From assembly GCA_000403315.2 (NCBI GenBank), contig KE159640.1:263362-327361 (forward strand): a stretch of 64,000 nt of DNA, read 5' to 3'. Position numbers and translations under genes: made by a program. Of this stretch, positions 52,975-60,553 are shown piece by piece. Numbering within the stretch: position 1 is the first letter of the stretch; every line of letters begins with the position of its first letter. This stretch comes from Lachnospiraceae bacterium A2 (GTDB lineage: Bacteria; Bacillota; Clostridia; Lachnospirales; Lachnospiraceae). Below the pieces are notes generated by a model that saw nothing but the letters and a program-made list of their open reading frames with translations, searched no databases and was not told the origin of the DNA.

Positions 52975-54441
52975 CACCACTTTACAACTTTTCCATAAAA
53001 AAAATGTCATACAGGACTTTCTGATGTATAATAAGTTTGCAAACAAAAAAATACGAAAGAAAGTGATCCTGTACGACAGACTTATTATACAACGAAAAAA
53101 CTATAATTGGTAGACTTTATCATTATTTTTACATTTATTTTGAGGCTTGTTCCATTCCTACAGCCGAGACATTGGTCCTGCTCCTGCTGTCCATACTGAC
53201 ACTGGAGTCAGCGGATTCCATCCGTTTCCTTTACAGACATTTCCTGTCAAAGCTAACAGATAAATCCCTGAATGCCTTTTACTATGCCTGCTCCTATGCC
53301 AAAGTGGATTATTCCAGGTTTATGAATGCAACAGCATCTATGGCATTGAAACTAATCCCGAAATCCTTAGAGACGCAGCCCGTTTTTTTATGCATGGATG
53401 ATACCATTGTTCCCAAATATGGAAAGAAATTTGAGGATGTCTCAAAACTCTTTGACCATTCCGCGCACAACGGCAGCGGCTACCTGAATGGGCACTGCTT
53501 TGTAAGTGTCATGCTCTGTGTGCCAATGTGGGATAAAGGCAAGATTGTTTACCAGGCGTTTCCGCTTTCCTACCGTATGTGGCAGAAAGAAGAGTCAAAA
53601 TTAAAGCTGGCTGCTTCCATGGTACGCCAGGCCATGCCTGAATTACAGGAAAAGGCGAATGTCATTATCCTATGCGACAGCTGGTATACAAAAGGGGATC
53701 TGGTTTCTGTCGTGGATGAATACCCAAACCTTGGCCTAATCGGAAATGCAAGGTATGACTCTGTCCTTTATGACCTTGCCCCGCAGCCGACCGGAAAAAG
53801 GGGCAGGCCTGCAAAACATGGGAAACGTCTTTCGGCGGAAAAAGATTTTACACTTTCGGATGAAAAAATAGGCGGTTATTATATTGGGATGCGCCGTGTC
53901 CTTACAAATATTTTCGGCACAAGGGAAGTTTTTGCCTATGTGACAGCCACAGAGAAGGAAGGCGGTTCCAGGCGCCTGTTCTTCAGTACGGTTTTCCCCA
54001 CACAGCTGCAGATTTTTTGTGCATGGCAGGAAAAGACCCCCCTGAACCAGACGGGGAGTGCATGGATGGATTACATCCCCTTGTTCCTGTACTCATTCAG
54101 ATGGAAGATAGAAGTCAGCTATTACGAACAGAAAACCTTCTGGTCACTATGCAGCTATATGGTGCGCAGCCGGAAAGGGATTGAAATGCTGGTTAATCTG
54201 ATCAACATAGCTTATTGTGCGATGAAACTGCTGCCATATCAGGATGAAGCATTTTCAAAGTACCGTAGGGAAAGCGCACAGGATTTCAGGTTTGTGCTCA
54301 GCGAGCGGATCAGGCAGGAGGTATTTTTTGCCACTTTCGTGAAAAAGAGCGAAAGTATAATAAAATCATCTGCCCTTATGAGAGCCTTAAAATACCTTGT
54401 TCAGCAAAAGGAGCGCTATTTATAATAGTTGTAAAGTGGTG
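52975..54441 (+). mobile_element. IS4/IS701-like insertion in maturase A
   Basis: Perfect inverted ends CACCACTTTACAACT (52975) and AGTTGTAAAGTGGTG (ending 54441) flank a DDE transposase. The element is 1467 bp. It is bracketed by a perfect 8-bp direct repeat TTATAATC at 52967-52974 and 54442-54449. The intact repeat and frame imply a recent insertion. Confidence 0.93.
53172..54425 (+). CDS. IS4/IS701-like DDE transposase
   Basis: This transposase has at least 417 residues. It has QPVFLCMDDTIVPKYGKKF (first Asp), ANVIILCDSWYTKGDLVSVV (second Asp) and a C-terminal FSFRWKIEVSYYEQKTFW with the catalytic Glu (WKIE-x-Y-Y). The frame is open upstream to about 53066 with sensible residues (NEKTIIGRLYHYFYIYFEAC) but no standard start codon. 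The true start is therefore uncertain. The TTG at 53172 is the first usual one. Confidence 0.82.
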   Translation: MVLLLLSILTLESADSIRFLYRHFLSKLTDKSLNAFYYACSYAKVDYSRFMNATASMALKLIPKSLETQPVFLCMDDTIVPKYGKKFEDVSKLFDHSAHNGSGYLNGHCFVSVMLCVPMWDKGKIVYQAFPLSYRMWQKEESKLKLAASMVRQAMPELQEKANVIILCDSWYTKGDLVSVVDEYPNLGLIGNARYDSVLYDLAPQPTGKRGRPAKHGKRLSAEKDFTLSDEKIGGYYIGMRRVLTNIFGTREVFAYVTATEKEGGSRRLFFSTVFPTQLQIFCAWQEKTPLNQTGSAWMDYIPLFLYSFRWKIEVSYYEQKTFWSLCSYMVRSRKGIEMLVNLINIAYCAMKLLPYQDEAFSKYRRESAQDFRFVLSERIRQEVFFATFVKKSESIIKSSALMRALKYLVQQKERYL

Positions 54442-54614
54442 TTATAATCTTTTTTATTATAAATTTCCTCTATAAATTTAATAGAAGTTGCGTTTTTTAA
54501 TATAACATTTCGATTACCAATTTTAGCAAATAATATGTGCAAATCACTTCGATAAGTATATTTGGATAATACATTGAAAATTTTATTATTATCATTTGTG
54601 TCAACGTTATTCAT
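54442..54614 (-). pseudogene. Maturase A, N-terminal part (PqqD-like), cut by IS
   Basis: The ATG at 54614 follows AAAGGAGAA. It gives MNNVDTNDNNKIFNVLSKYT and KIGNRNVILKNATSIKFIEE, about 55 residues resembling the PqqD-like recognition fold at the start of maturase B. The frame enters the IS at KKDYN and stops soon after. It belongs to the gene continued at 52974-51847. Confidence 0.82.
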
Positions 54615-54739
54615 TGTTTTTAAATTCTCCTTTTGTGCATAGAACTGCCGCACCAAATAATAATACAAGAATTGTCAACTTTTTTAATATTACTCTTGTA
54701 TGTTTTTTGATGTGACAGCTCTATTTTTTAGTAATTCCA

Positions 54740-54853
54740 TTAAAAACTACACTGTTTTAAAGTTCTTACTTGAACTTCGTCAGCTTCTGGTTTTTCATAG
54801 ATATGTTGTTCCTCTGCCAGAGCATTAGACTGATTTTTTTCAAGTTTTTCCAT
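54740..54853 (-). CDS. Candidate RiPP precursor peptide
   Basis: This 37-residue peptide starts MEKLEKNQSNALAEEQHIYE, continues KPEADEVQV and ends RTLKQCSF. The ATG has a perfect AGGAGGTGAAATT in front. A longer in-frame start at 54952 lacks one. YEKP is a YxxP motif, which RRE/PqqD-like domains recognise in several leader peptides. The short core has one Cys, next to the C-terminus. It lies directly upstream of two radical-SAM maturases. A hairpin in the following gap (ATACAAGA ... TCTTGTAT at about 54660-54692) could raise precursor over maturase output. The modification is unknown. Confidence 0.75.
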   Translation of the reverse strand: MEKLEKNQSNALAEEQHIYEKPEADEVQVRTLKQCSF

Positions 54854-54880
54854 AATTTCACCTCCTAGTATAATAATGGT

Positions 54881-54898
54881 GTAGTCAATCAAGACTAC
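54881..54898. promoter_or_regulatory. Inverted repeat in the precursor promoter
   Basis: GTAGTC-AATCAA-GACTAC is a perfect dyad 27 bases before the precursor start. On the minus strand it overlaps a TTGATT/TTGACT -35-like box and precedes a TATTAT/TATACT -10-like box. It is a plausible operator for the cassette regulator. Confidence 0.5.
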
Positions 54899-54989
54899 TT
54901 GTTTAATAAGTTTCTTTAAATCAGATAACAGAAGAAGGTGTTCTTCCTTCATCAGATGTTATCCAAAAATAATTATCATGTCTGACGGT

Positions 54990-55226
54990 TCCTGATAGAC
55001 ACCAGATGAAACATAAGGTATTATCCCTTAGGATAGGATAAAGAATGTTCACCTCCTTGGGAAGCTGATTTTCATCAGCCTATACCTACAAGTGAGTCAA
55101 TTAGTCCATTCGACAGGGTTTTATGTTTTAGCTGGTTGGGAACCGGAAGGCGATACCCGTATAACACGCTAGGTTGTGTACCTGCCAGATTGGAAATGGA
55201 TTCCTATCAGAAAGGAGCTTTCACCC
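54990..55226 (+). ncRNA. Possible IS110 bridge RNA region
   Basis: The 5' leader of the element contains several hairpin-forming pairs, such as GGTATTATCCC near 55017 and AAGCTGATTTTCATCAGCC at 55060-55080. It lacks any reading frame with a start site. IS110 recombinases are guided by a structured non-coding RNA from an element end. That this leader encodes it is inference. Confidence 0.4.
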
Positions 55227-56543
55227 ATGCCAAACAAAGTTATTTTTAATCCTGAGGATCTATTCATCTCTGTTGGTATTGATGTCGGTGCTGACTTCTC
55301 ATGGATGTCTATCGCACTTCCAAACCAACAGTTTGTAGGAAAACCTTATAAAATCCTACACAACAAAATGAGTTCCCTTACAACCGCTGTTTCTAAAATA
55401 AAAGAAGCAGAAGAGCTGTATTCTTTGGAAAGTCGCATTTTCCTGGAATCCACGGGAATTTATCATTACCCACTCTTCTGCTATCTTCGTGATAAGGGTT
55501 TTAACTGCTCAGTTATCAATCCTATCATCACTAAGAATAGCACAAATATCAACATACGAAAAGTACATAATGACCGTTTTGATTCTAAAAAAGCGGCTTT
55601 GGTTGGTTTGAAACCTGATTTAAAGGTTTCTCTCATGCCTTCTGACCTTGCTTTGAACTGTCGTAATCTATGTCGTGAATACTATGACTTAATGGATAAC
55701 CGCAGCGCTTACGTGAACAAACTCCAAGGTGAACTTCGCATGGCATTTCCACAATATCTTGGTATTTTCTCCAAGGTTACAATTAATACATCCCTTACCT
55801 TATTGGAAACTTATTCCTCTCCATCTGCTTTTATTGAAGCAGACAAACAAGAGATTATTGGTATCATCAAGTCAACTGCCCGTTTTGGGCTTACATATGC
55901 CCAGAACAAGTATAATGCCATTATCCAGGCTGCTCATGAAGCAAATGAGTTCGGTTACATCATTGACAGCAACATCAAGCGGATTCGGCTCTATATCAGC
56001 TTCATCCGCAAATATGATGAAGAAATCGGCAGCATTCTAGAAGCAATGCACGAACTCGTAAATGCTAATGAAGATACCGATTTTGTGAAACAGATTCACT
56101 TGATCGAAACATTCAAAGGTGCCGGTTTCTTATCTGCCATATCCCTCATGGGGGAGATTGGTGATTTTTCTGCATTTTCAAAACCAAAACAACTTTTTGC
56201 TTACTTTGGTCTTGATCCGTCAGTAAAACAATCCGGCAAATTTGAAGGTACCAAAATCCAAATGTCCAAAAGAGGCTCTGCCATAGCCAGACGGGTTGTT
56301 CATACACTAACTTTACAAAGCATCAGTGTATCCCGTACAGGTGAAGCTAAAAATCCAGTACTCCGGGATTACTATCTCAAAAAATGTGGAGCAAAACCCA
56401 AGCTTGTGGCAATGGGTGCTGTTTCACACAAGGTATGCAACATAATATTTGCAATGCTCAGAGATAACAAGCCTTTTGAAATCATTACTCCGCAGGAACA
56501 TATCAAACAATACAATGCTGCTAAATGCGACATAGCTGCATAA
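55227..56543 (+). CDS. IS110-family transposase/recombinase
   Basis: This protein of about 438 residues has an N-terminal DEDD RuvC-like domain (SVGIDVGADFSWMSIALPNQ with the first Asp; RIFLESTGIYHYPLFCYL with the Glu; and VHNDRFDSKKAALVG with the Asp pair). The C-terminal Tnp domain has LIETFKGAGFLSAISLMGEI, AYFGLDPSVKQSGKFEG and MSKRGSAIARR, with the catalytic Ser. The ATG at 55227 follows AAAGGAG. The frame is intact. Confidence 0.92.
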   Translation: MPNKVIFNPEDLFISVGIDVGADFSWMSIALPNQQFVGKPYKILHNKMSSLTTAVSKIKEAEELYSLESRIFLESTGIYHYPLFCYLRDKGFNCSVINPIITKNSTNINIRKVHNDRFDSKKAALVGLKPDLKVSLMPSDLALNCRNLCREYYDLMDNRSAYVNKLQGELRMAFPQYLGIFSKVTINTSLTLLETYSSPSAFIEADKQEIIGIIKSTARFGLTYAQNKYNAIIQAAHEANEFGYIIDSNIKRIRLYISFIRKYDEEIGSILEAMHELVNANEDTDFVKQIHLIETFKGAGFLSAISLMGEIGDFSAFSKPKQLFAYFGLDPSVKQSGKFEGTKIQMSKRGSAIARRVVHTLTLQSISVSRTGEAKNPVLRDYYLKKCGAKPKLVAMGAVSHKVCNIIFAMLRDNKPFEIITPQEHIKQYNAAKCDIAA

Positions 56544-56707
56544 AACACTGCAAATCCAACGAATCAATATCTTTTTGAAAAATGATATTTTCACCAAGGG
56601 GAAAGTCTGCCCTTTTTTAGAAGAAAAATATTTTTCATTTACCTATTGACATTTATTAGCTGGACTCTTAGGTAAGTTTAATCTCTATATAAATCAATAT
56701 TGAGATT

Positions 56708-56946
56708 TCAGAAATTAGAATTTGTATTATAATCTAGAAGAATTTTTCTTCCTGTTAACAAACTTATAGTTACAATTATTTGCCCAAATACAAATCCATC
56801 AAAAATGTTCCAAAAACATAATGTGAAACAAAATAGTATTACTAAATCTTCAAAAAAGCAAACCATCAAAGCTTTTCTTTTAAAAATTTTTCTTTCTGAG
56901 GTATCTAAGGGCTTATTCCTGCTCTGAATAGGAGCTAATAAAATAA
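56708..56946 (-). pseudogene. AgrB, C-terminal part (split by IS)
   Basis: Read on the minus strand from the IS edge, this gives LAPIQSRNKPLDTSERKIFK, then hydrophobic segments (FFEDLVILFCFTLCFW) and a TGA at 56708. The APIQSRNKPL block is typical of AgrB cytoplasmic loops. Joined to 58531-58890 at one copy of TAAAATAA, it gives a continuous 196-residue protein, the normal AgrB length. Confidence 0.85.
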
Positions 56947-58530
56947 CTCAAACTTCCCACACCGATTGGTGTGCTGAACCTTGAAAAATCAATACTTTAG
57001 TCTATAAAAAAGGCACAAACCTGCACTTGATGGTATAATTGAATTGCGAATAACAATCACACAGCAAGGAGATTTATGCCATGTCAAGTATACCATATAA
57101 TGCTGAAAACGGGAATGAGATTTCTAACTCTGTCACAAATTTTATGACCCAATTCCAAATTGGGAAACTTCTTTTCAAATGTAATGCCGGAAAAGCAAAA
57201 GGGATTCCGGTAATCGAAGTGTTTCGATACCTGTTCTGTCTCATTTTCTCGGATAGAAGCATGTATATGCAGCGGAAAACAGGCATATTTGATGGTTCAT
57301 TCTGCAAGAACACCGTTTATCGCTTCCTCAATAATGCGAAGATTAACTGGTTTCGGTTCACAACCCTGCTTTCAAGCCGGATCATTAACGATTTCATGAA
57401 GCCGCTTACGGATGAGAGCCGCAAAGATGTCTTCATTATTGATGACAGCCTGTTTGACCGTTCCCGTTCAAATAAAACGGAACTTCTGGCGAAAGTCTTC
57501 GACCACTGCTCTATGAAGTACAAGAAAGGTTACCGTATGCTGACACTTGGATGGTCCGATGGCAACTCCTTTGTTCCGATCAACCATCGTCTTCTGTCGG
57601 CAGCCGACGATAAAAATCTGCTCTGCAAAGCCGCAAACTTCGATGGACGTTCTCTTGCCGGGAAAAGGCGGAAAGAATCCAGACGAAAGGCAACAGAAGT
57701 CTTGATTGACCTGATCAAAGCAGCACAATCATCTGGCGTTTCTGCAAAATATGTGCTGTTCGACAGTTGGTTTTCATCACCGAAGACCATTAGCGCATTA
57801 AAGACAGACTGCAAATTAGACACAATCGCAATGGTTAAGAAAAGCAGTAAAATCAAATATGGCTATCAGGATGGCAGATACAACATCAAAGAAATCTATA
57901 AACAGTGTAAAAAACGCAGGGGCCGCTCCAAGTACCTGCTTTCTGTTGACGTAACCGTTGGTGATGAGGCAATTCCGGCAAAAATCGTCTGTGTCCGGAA
58001 CAAAGGCAAGAGAAAAGACTGGCTTGCCATCATCAGCACGGACACAGCTATCTCAGCGGAAGAAATCATCCGTATCTATGGGAAACGCTGGGATATAGAG
58101 GTGTTTTTCAAAACCTGCAAATCCTATCTGCATCTGGTAAAGGAGTGCCGGAGCCTGTCCTATGATGCTTTGACTGCTCATGTATCCATTGTCTTTGCAC
58201 GATATATGATGCTTGCAGTTACACAGCGGTGCAATACCGATGACAAAACGATATGTGAACTGTTTTTCCGTCTCATGGATGAACTGGATGACATCACTTT
58301 CAATCAATCCATGAGGATTATCATGGACGCACTAATGGATGCCGTTATGGAATATTTCCACATCACAGAACAGCAGCTTGAGGAATTCACTGCCAGCTTT
58401 GTTCAGAGACTGCCGAAGTACATGCAAAAAGCATTGGAGTGCAGTTCAGCGGCTGCCTGAGCGCTATTTTGTGAGCTAAAGTATTGATTTTTCAGGGAGC
58501 AAATCCCATTTTTAATGTGGGAAGTTTGAG
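56947..58530 (+). mobile_element. IS4-superfamily insertion in agrB
   Basis: Perfect 15-bp inverted ends CTCAAACTTCCCACA / TGTGGGAAGTTTGAG bound 1584 bp with one transposase. Further inside, both ends share TGAAAAATCAATACTTTAG or nearly so. A perfect 8-bp direct repeat TAAAATAA lies on both sides (56939-56946 and 58531-58538). Confidence 0.93.
57081..58460 (+). CDS. IS4-superfamily DDE transposase
   Basis: This 459-residue transposase has DVFIIDDSLFDRSRSNKTEL (first Asp), AKYVLFDSWFSSPKTISALK (second Asp) and IIRIYGKRWDIEVFFKTCKS with the YREK-like catalytic Glu. It has an intact frame and AAGGAGA before the ATG. The copy could still be mobile. Confidence 0.9.
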   Translation: MSSIPYNAENGNEISNSVTNFMTQFQIGKLLFKCNAGKAKGIPVIEVFRYLFCLIFSDRSMYMQRKTGIFDGSFCKNTVYRFLNNAKINWFRFTTLLSSRIINDFMKPLTDESRKDVFIIDDSLFDRSRSNKTELLAKVFDHCSMKYKKGYRMLTLGWSDGNSFVPINHRLLSAADDKNLLCKAANFDGRSLAGKRRKESRRKATEVLIDLIKAAQSSGVSAKYVLFDSWFSSPKTISALKTDCKLDTIAMVKKSSKIKYGYQDGRYNIKEIYKQCKKRRGRSKYLLSVDVTVGDEAIPAKIVCVRNKGKRKDWLAIISTDTAISAEEIIRIYGKRWDIEVFFKTCKSYLHLVKECRSLSYDALTAHVSIVFARYMMLAVTQRCNTDDKTICELFFRLMDELDDITFNQSMRIIMDALMDAVMEYFHITEQQLEEFTASFVQRLPKYMQKALECSSAAA

Positions 58531-58890
58531 TAAAATAATAATAATATTTGCAATTATCCAGATAAAAATTTCTATGGTGACAGAAAAATAGCTGATTTTC
58601 AAAAAGAATATAAAAACAAAAGGAATAACCATTGAAGTTAAAAAGCATTTTCCAATTGTTTCAGCATGATATCCGCCAGCATATTTTCGTAAATTAGTAA
58701 AGGATACCATGTATGCAATCATTGCAGGTAATTCGTCCATGAATAGACCTATTACTATCATTAGAAGAAATTGAATGAAATTAGCTACTAACTGAAATAG
58801 TCCAAATTCATAGATCTCTTTTTCAGATTCATTAATTACATTAGTCGATAATAACCATAAAACTAATTTACCAGAAAAATATTCAACCAT
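58492..58890 (-). pseudogene. agrB: AgrB peptide-processing protease, N-terminal part (split by IS)
   Basis: The first 120 residues are native and hold the catalytic pair in RKYAGGYHAETIGKC (His75 and Cys82, the same 7-residue spacing as S. aureus AgrB His77/Cys84). Membrane segments lie around 35-60 and 85-120. The frame then enters the IS and ends after 12 foreign residues. AgrB cleaves AgrD and closes the thiolactone ring at the membrane. Without the C-terminal 76 residues the enzyme is probably inactive. The ATG overlaps the agrD stop (TAATG). Confidence 0.88.
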
Positions 58891-59027
58891 TAGAATTTCC
58901 TAAGCTTTTTTATTTTATCAGAAAGATTTGGCTGATAAAAAAAGAGTGTACATGCAGAATTAACATTTTTTGTAGTTGTGTATTTTGCTATGTTTGCTAA
59001 AACCCTTGCTGTAAAATGTTTTTTCAA
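58890..59027 (-). CDS. agrD: AgrD autoinducing-peptide precursor
   Basis: This 45-residue peptide starts at TTG 59027, 7 bases after GGAGG. It has an amphipathic leader MKKHFTARVLANIAKYTTTK, a signal core NVNSACTLFFYQP and a tail NLSDKIKKLRKF. Cys26 with four following residues (C-T-L-F-F) predicts a five-residue thiolactone ring. The tail corresponds to the AgrD recognition segment (QP-x-L-x-x-x-x-KK). It lies between the agrC and agrB genes on the same strand. It is short and has a non-ATG start, so it is easily missed. Confidence 0.88.
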   Translation of the reverse strand: MKKHFTARVLANIAKYTTTKNVNSACTLFFYQPNLSDKIKKLRKF

Positions 59028-59122
59028 AATTGGTTCCTCCTTCCATTACACTATATTTTACCAATAAAAATCCTAATTTTATTCCAATTGTAAAAATCAA
59101 TTACATTTTTGTAAAAAAATAA

Positions 59123-59223
59123 AGGGGCTGTCGCATTAAGAAAAATGATACAAGATATAGTTAGTATAAATCATTCTTCTATACGATATCTTGTATATGT
59201 TTTGCTTAGTGCGACAGCTCCCT
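59123..59223. terminator. Long hairpin between agrC and agrD
   Basis: AGGGGCTGTCGCATTAAG (59123) is complementary, with few mismatches, to CTTAGTGCGACAGCTCCCT ending at 59223. Inner arms (ACAAGATATAG / CGATATCTTGTAT) extend the pairing to almost 40 bp. On the minus strand it is followed by TTTATTTTTTT. It may be a terminator or attenuator after agrC, or a small palindromic MITE; its GGGGCTGTCGCA ends resemble IS termini. Confidence 0.65.
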
Positions 59224-59233
59224 ATTTCTTGTG

Positions 59234-60553
59234 TTACGGCCGGATGGGCATATTGGGATTATCCAAAGAGTGTACAGATAGATACAGAAGAATATCAACA
59301 GAGAACACATCTTCTTTGGCTGAAATCTCTATTGTTCCATGATACTTATTTACAAGTCCATGCACGGTTCCTAATCCAATCCCATGAAAATTCTCATTGC
59401 TTTTTCTGGTTTTTAATATGCCATTTTCCAGTCGAAGTATGGAATCAAATTTATTTTCTATATGAATGTAAATACATCCAAATTGATAATTGATGTCTAA
59501 AACAATATATTTTTTATCTTTTATATGCCCAGCAGCTTCAATGGCATTATCCAGAAGGTTCCCAAGAATCAGGGCTATGTCGTCATCGTCCATGTTTAGC
59601 TGTTCTGGTAACAGGATATGGGAAGTTATGCCAATGTCTTGCGATTTTGCCTGCTGCAATTTATAATTTACAATACTGTCAATTACAAGGTTGCCAGTGT
59701 TGCTAAAGTTGGGGATATGTTCCATTTTTTCAGAAAATTTTCCTAAATACTTTTTTAGTTCCTCTATTTTATTTTCTTCTGCCAATTGGTTTATGATTTG
59801 CATACGGTTTTTGAAATCATGCCGGAATTTTTTTGTTTCATTATAGTTGTTTTGCAGCAGCTGTGCTTCTCTGTGGTAATATTCTTTTTCTTTTTCCGCG
59901 AGTTCCCTTTTCATTTTTTCCGCCATAAAGCCAGAAATCATGCCATATAAATAAAGGTATAAATAACATGTTAAGGATGCGCCTAAGACCCAGATAGAAG
60001 CATAGGTTTTGTTTAGTTTTTTTTGGGAATAGGCCAGCATAATTTCCATTAACAGAATAACCATTAAAACCAATCCTAGAAAGCTGATTTTTTTAGGTAT
60101 TTCTATATTAGGATTTTTATGCCAGAATCGTTTGAGCAAACGATAGATTCCCCAGAAAACAACCCTGCTTAACAAAAATCCAGATGTTTTATCATTGGCT
60201 GCCAAAGATAGGAACTGAAATCCCCCAATGCCCAAAACTATTGCTGCAAAGGCTTCTGACAGGGCAAGTAAAATATTGGCAATGGCTGTGGAAATAATCC
60301 TTTTCTTGTTGCTGGCAGGATAACAGCATACCAAGAACCACGTCAGAAATAAGCTGGATAAAAAGTTAATCCAAACATAAGGAAAACAGTAATCAACCAT
60401 TAAGGTAATTATCATGCTTACAAAGACAGATAATTTAAATAAATGAATATTTTTTGTCTGTTTGTAGAATAACAGATCAAAAAAACAGGTTTTTACATAT
60501 AATTCAAATAAAAGGGTAATAATCTTGATTCCTATTTCTATTCCTTCCCACAT
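59234..60553 (-). CDS. agrC: AgrC-like sensor histidine kinase
   Basis: This 439-residue kinase has about six N-terminal membrane segments (residues 1-215). The cytosolic part has the phospho-acceptor His in TKKFRHDFKNRMQIINQLAE and a GHKL ATPase of the HATPase_c_5 type (ILGNLLDNAIEAAGHIKD; FHGIGLGTVHGLVNKYHG). This is the AgrC design for sensing a cyclic peptide. The ATG follows the agrA stop directly with AAAGGAG inside the agrA end, so the two are translationally coupled. Confidence 0.9.
   Translation of the reverse strand: MWEGIEIGIKIITLLFELYVKTCFFDLLFYKQTKNIHLFKLSVFVSMIITLMVDYCFPYVWINFLSSLFLTWFLVCCYPASNKKRIISTAIANILLALSEAFAAIVLGIGGFQFLSLAANDKTSGFLLSRVVFWGIYRLLKRFWHKNPNIEIPKKISFLGLVLMVILLMEIMLAYSQKKLNKTYASIWVLGASLTCYLYLYLYGMISGFMAEKMKRELAEKEKEYYHREAQLLQNNYNETKKFRHDFKNRMQIINQLAEENKIEELKKYLGKFSEKMEHIPNFSNTGNLVIDSIVNYKLQQAKSQDIGITSHILLPEQLNMDDDDIALILGNLLDNAIEAAGHIKDKKYIVLDINYQFGCIYIHIENKFDSILRLENGILKTRKSNENFHGIGLGTVHGLVNKYHGTIEISAKEDVFSVDILLYLSVHSLDNPNMPIRP

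Larger units (their letters stand above)
54965..56666 (+). mobile_element. IS110-family insertion sequence
   Basis: It contains one IS110 transposase, about 260 bases of gene-free leader and a right tail that repeats the sequence at 169-205. IS110 elements have no long inverted ends or regular target duplications, so the left limit is a guess (between 54960 and 55000). It separates the agrB 3' part from the RiPP precursor promoter. Confidence 0.7.

Noticed and set aside
54854..54952. A longer N-terminus for the RiPP precursor (start at 54952)
   Set aside because: There is no ribosome binding site there, and the extension covers the promoter-like boxes and the dyad, while AGGAGGTG sits exactly before the ATG at 54853.
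58492..58530. A naturally short AgrB of 132 residues
   Set aside because: The last 12 residues are encoded by the IS end; the true C-terminal part lies at 56708-56938 beyond the IS.
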